Positions 5,760 to 8,235 of a stretch of DNA of 8,235 nucleotides are shown here, one piece after another (position 1 is the first letter of the stretch; the number at the start of each line of letters is the position of its first letter). The notes under the pieces were generated by a model. That model was not told the DNA's origin, did no database searches, and saw only the letters and a program-made list of their open reading frames with translations. The stretch lies in assembly GCA_030601605.1 (NCBI GenBank), contig JAUVTI010000082.1:1-8235 (forward strand). The letters are read 5' to 3'. Source of the stretch: Gemmatimonadales bacterium. Its GTDB lineage: Bacteria > Gemmatimonadota > Gemmatimonadetes > Gemmatimonadales > GWC2-71-9. The position numbers and the translations under genes were made by a program.

Positions 5760-8204
5760 TCAGTTGCCGATGGGCGTACCTGGCGGCAACTGCCGCGACC
5801 GGCTCGGGTCCGTGGCGTCGTCTCGGCGGTTGAGGAATCGCTCGATGTCGGCCCAGGCCAGCTGCAGGTGCGCCTGCTCCTCGGGGAGGCGCGGCGACTG
5901 GCCCTGGATCCACTCCAAGATCCAGCGCAGTCCCCACTCGGACCCAGCCCGTGCCTCGGCGGTGGCGTCGGGATTGCCGGCGAGGGCGATCAGCTCGTCC
6001 ACGACCACACGCTGCACCACGCGGCGCAGCGCGACACCCTCTTCCTCGGCCGATGCTCCCCAAGTGCGCTCATTCAGCCGCGCGATGACCTCCTCGAGTG
6101 ACGGGACGTCTGCGTTGCGCTGGTGCAGTGCCACCAGCCGAGCCGCACGGCGTGGCTCGAGCAGACCTGACACGATCGTGGTTGCCAGCGAGCGCGCGGT
6201 CCCGATCTGATCGAAAACGGGGTAGGCGTCCGAGCTGAAGAACCAGTTGTCGGTCGCGTAGCCAAACGCCCGGGGCGCCATCAACGCCAGCACGCGCTCC
6301 GGTATGGCGAGCCGATCCGGCTCCAGGGCATCGAGCACCAGCTCGAGAGCACGCCGTTGCCGCTCCGGCGCGATGATTTGCGTTGGCGGGGACAGCTCAC
6401 CTCGCACAGCGTAGTGGTACTCCATTCCCCCCACCGTCTTGATGGCTGCCTCGAGGGCGTAGCGGTGATGCAGGTAGACGGGGACGAAGCGGTAGTTGAG
6501 CCACATCAGCGGCTCGCCCTCCCGGATGGACCGGTCGTCGAACCGATCGATCAGGACCTGGCGGACTTCCATTACGCGCTCGAGTTCCGCGACGGCTTCG
6601 CTCCCGTTGATCCAGCGCGTCGCCTCGGGGTACGAGCCCCAGGTGGCGGCGTCTCCGTCCGTGAGGAACTTGATGTCGTTGTCGATCGCCTCCTGCACGA
6701 TCGCGGCGAGCCCGGCGGCCTCGTCTTCGGGGCTCGCGAACTCCGTGTATGCGTAGCGGATGGCGATCGAGTCGTACGCTCCCGTTCCGTCGCGGTAGGC
6801 TTCCGACAGGTCGATCTCACCGTCCACGAGCCGGATGAGCGGGGCGGGGTAGTCCATCACCGAAGCGCGGCCGTAGCTCGCCGCGATGAAGTTGTGAGCG
6901 AGCCCCAGCGTGTGGCCCACCTCGTGCGCGGCATGCTGCCGGCGTCGCGCCATGGCGAATTCCTCGCCGCTCACGTTGGAGTCCAGCGAGGCGAGCCAGT
7001 CGCCGAACGCGCTCCGCTCCGCCTCGCCGATCGCCGGCAGGGCGCCCGCCCAGATGTTGTAGTCGGTGAGGGAGCGGTGGGAGTCCATCCGAACCGCAGC
7101 CTTGAGTATCTCCCCGGTGCGCGGATCGATGTAGGAAGGCCCGATCGAGAACCCCGCGTCGCTGCGGTGCACCCACTGAATCACGTTGTAGCGGGCGTCC
7201 ATCGGGTCCATGCCGTCGGGCATGTCCTCCACGCGGAACGCGTTCACGAATCCGGCCGCCTCGAACACCCGGTTCCACCACTCCGCGCCTTCCCGGAACG
7301 CCGTGCGATACGGCTCGGGAACTCCCGCGTCGAGGTAGTACACGATCGGCTCCACCGGTTCCGACGCCGCTGCGTTCGGATCCTGCTTCTCCAGGCGGTG
7401 CCGCGCGATGTAGCTACCCCGGTAGCGCCGCTCGAGGGGCCGGGAGAAGTCGAAGAACGACACCGAGAAGTTGCCGATGCGCGGGTCGCCGACGCGCGGC
7501 GTGAAGCCTCCATCCGGCAGTTGCACGAGCGAATGGTGTTGCCGCAAGGTCACGGCGCCGCCATCGGGAGCCTGGCGCCGCACCAGGAATCCCGGGTCGC
7601 TCGAGGTGAACGTGAGGGAGACCTCCACCTCGGTGTTATGTGGGAAGGCCTTGGTGCGCGGCAGGTACACGCTGCTGCGCTCCCGGTCCAGCGAGAATTG
7701 CCCCTGGTCGGCGTTCTGCAGCCTGCGCGCCACTCCGATGTGGTCGGACAGGAAGTGCGAGGAGGCGTCGACCAGCGCACGGTCCCGCTCTTCAGCTATG
7801 ACCTCGAACGCCGCGACAGTGGACGTGGGAAAGGACTCGACCACCGAACGTACGAGCGCCGGGTTGTCAGTGTCCACGGCGCGGAACCGGGGATTGGTGA
7901 AGACGAGCAGGATCTTTTGCCCCACGCGGTCGAATCGCGCGATGGCCTCGTCCATTATCATGCCGCGGTCGAGACCGAGCTGAGTGTGCCCCATGCCGGT
8001 AGCGAGCGACGTCAGGTAGAGGAACTCCTCCCCGGTCCCCGGGATTTCGAGGAGAAGGCGGCCGCCGGCGGCATCCCAGTAGAGCGGGAAGTAGCCGTCG
8101 CGCTTCTCCATGCCCCGCGTGTAATCACGGATGGACTCCTGGGCCGGGAGCTGCGCGGGGAGCGCAAGCAGGGTGCAGAGCGCGACCAGAGCGACGCGGC
8201 GCAT
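5760..8204 (-). CDS. Secreted zinc-dependent metalloprotease (DUF5117/DUF4953 type)
   Basis: This 814-residue exported protease has a signal peptide (MRRV, hydrophobic core, cleavage near PAQ/ES at about residue 22). The zinc site is HEVGHTLGLAHNF: H427, H431 and H437 bind zinc and E428 is the general base, with the metzincin glycine at 434. SVMDYPAP, about 13 residues after the third histidine, supplies the Met-turn (M450). Residues about 35-250 look like the N-terminal DUF5117 region, residues about 280-460 the zincin core, and 460-800 the helical DUF4953-like C-terminal part. Length matches this family, common in Bacteroidota, Gemmatimonadota and Acidobacteriota. Substrates are not established; periplasmic or extracellular protein digestion is inferred. 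The ATG is fixed by AAGGAGG five bases upstream. It is the first gene of a probable two-gene unit with the HAD phosphatase. Confidence 0.95.
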   Translation of the reverse strand: MRRVALVALCTLLALPAQLPAQESIRDYTRGMEKRDGYFPLYWDAAGGRLLLEIPGTGEEFLYLTSLATGMGHTQLGLDRGMIMDEAIARFDRVGQKILLVFTNPRFRAVDTDNPALVRSVVESFPTSTVAAFEVIAEERDRALVDASSHFLSDHIGVARRLQNADQGQFSLDRERSSVYLPRTKAFPHNTEVEVSLTFTSSDPGFLVRRQAPDGGAVTLRQHHSLVQLPDGGFTPRVGDPRIGNFSVSFFDFSRPLERRYRGSYIARHRLEKQDPNAAASEPVEPIVYYLDAGVPEPYRTAFREGAEWWNRVFEAAGFVNAFRVEDMPDGMDPMDARYNVIQWVHRSDAGFSIGPSYIDPRTGEILKAAVRMDSHRSLTDYNIWAGALPAIGEAERSAFGDWLASLDSNVSGEEFAMARRRQHAAHEVGHTLGLAHNFIAASYGRASVMDYPAPLIRLVDGEIDLSEAYRDGTGAYDSIAIRYAYTEFASPEDEAAGLAAIVQEAIDNDIKFLTDGDAATWGSYPEATRWINGSEAVAELERVMEVRQVLIDRFDDRSIREGEPLMWLNYRFVPVYLHHRYALEAAIKTVGGMEYHYAVRGELSPPTQIIAPERQRRALELVLDALEPDRLAIPERVLALMAPRAFGYATDNWFFSSDAYPVFDQIGTARSLATTIVSGLLEPRRAARLVALHQRNADVPSLEEVIARLNERTWGASAEEEGVALRRVVQRVVVDELIALAGNPDATAEARAGSEWGLRWILEWIQGQSPRLPEEQAHLQLAWADIERFLNRRDDATDPSRSRQLPPGTPIGN

Positions 8205-8209
8205 ACGGG

Positions 8210-8216
8210 CCTCCTT
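8210..8216 (-). promoter_or_regulatory. Strong Shine-Dalgarno of the metalloprotease gene
   Basis: Minus-strand AAGGAGG is five bases before the ATG at 8202-8204. It is the best ribosome site in the window and confirms the start. The promoter must lie beyond the window edge. Confidence 0.8.
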
Positions 8217-8235
8217 CAGCGGTTGCCGGCACGGT

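Noticed and set aside
5131..6063. Minus-strand open frame linking the metalloprotease end to the HAD gene
   Set aside because: It is out of frame with both genes. Each real gene has intact motifs and proper ends, so there is no frameshift or fusion.

Overview
The window is GC-rich and gene-dense, and reads as ordinary bacterial chromosome. The gene content is several secreted peptidases with cleavable signal peptides, a DUF4097 beta-repeat protein, and a large DUF5117/DUF4953-type zincin. This suits a heterotrophic, peptide-consuming bacterium such as Gemmatimonadota, or another GC-rich phylum such as Acidobacteriota. That placement is inferred from gene family content and base composition, not from a marker gene.

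Layout from left to right. Positions 1-54 hold the probable tail of a plus-strand gene cut by the window edge. Positions 123-2300 encode a secreted dipeptidyl-peptidase-IV-type serine peptidase on the plus strand. It converges on a minus-strand block. The 262-bp convergent gap (2301-2562) is unusually structured: a 17/20 direct repeat, a long imperfect hairpin at 2383-2455, three tandem heptamers inside a short inverted repeat, and a seven-tract C-run array that is G-quadruplex-capable on the minus strand. The minus block then has a class I/II PLP aminotransferase (2563-3681, GTG start), a strong GC hairpin terminator (3730-3762), and a secreted DUF4097 protein with repeated TGSG coils (3795-4847). 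After a 219-bp gap come a PpaX/Gph-like HAD phosphatase (5082-5732) and a large secreted metzincin-type metalloprotease (5760-8204). The last two are 27 bp apart and probably cotranscribed. The metalloprotease has a near-perfect Shine-Dalgarno; the HAD gene has none, but has a TATATT box at leaderless spacing.

Functionally, the two exported peptidases could cooperate in digesting extracellular or periplasmic protein and peptides, with the aminotransferase acting on amino acids in the cytoplasm. This link is only proximity and general knowledge, because the genes are not one operon. I see no mobile element, CRISPR array, tRNA, rRNA or defence locus, and no coding system that looks undescribed. 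The structured non-coding gap at 2301-2562 is the best candidate for something new.
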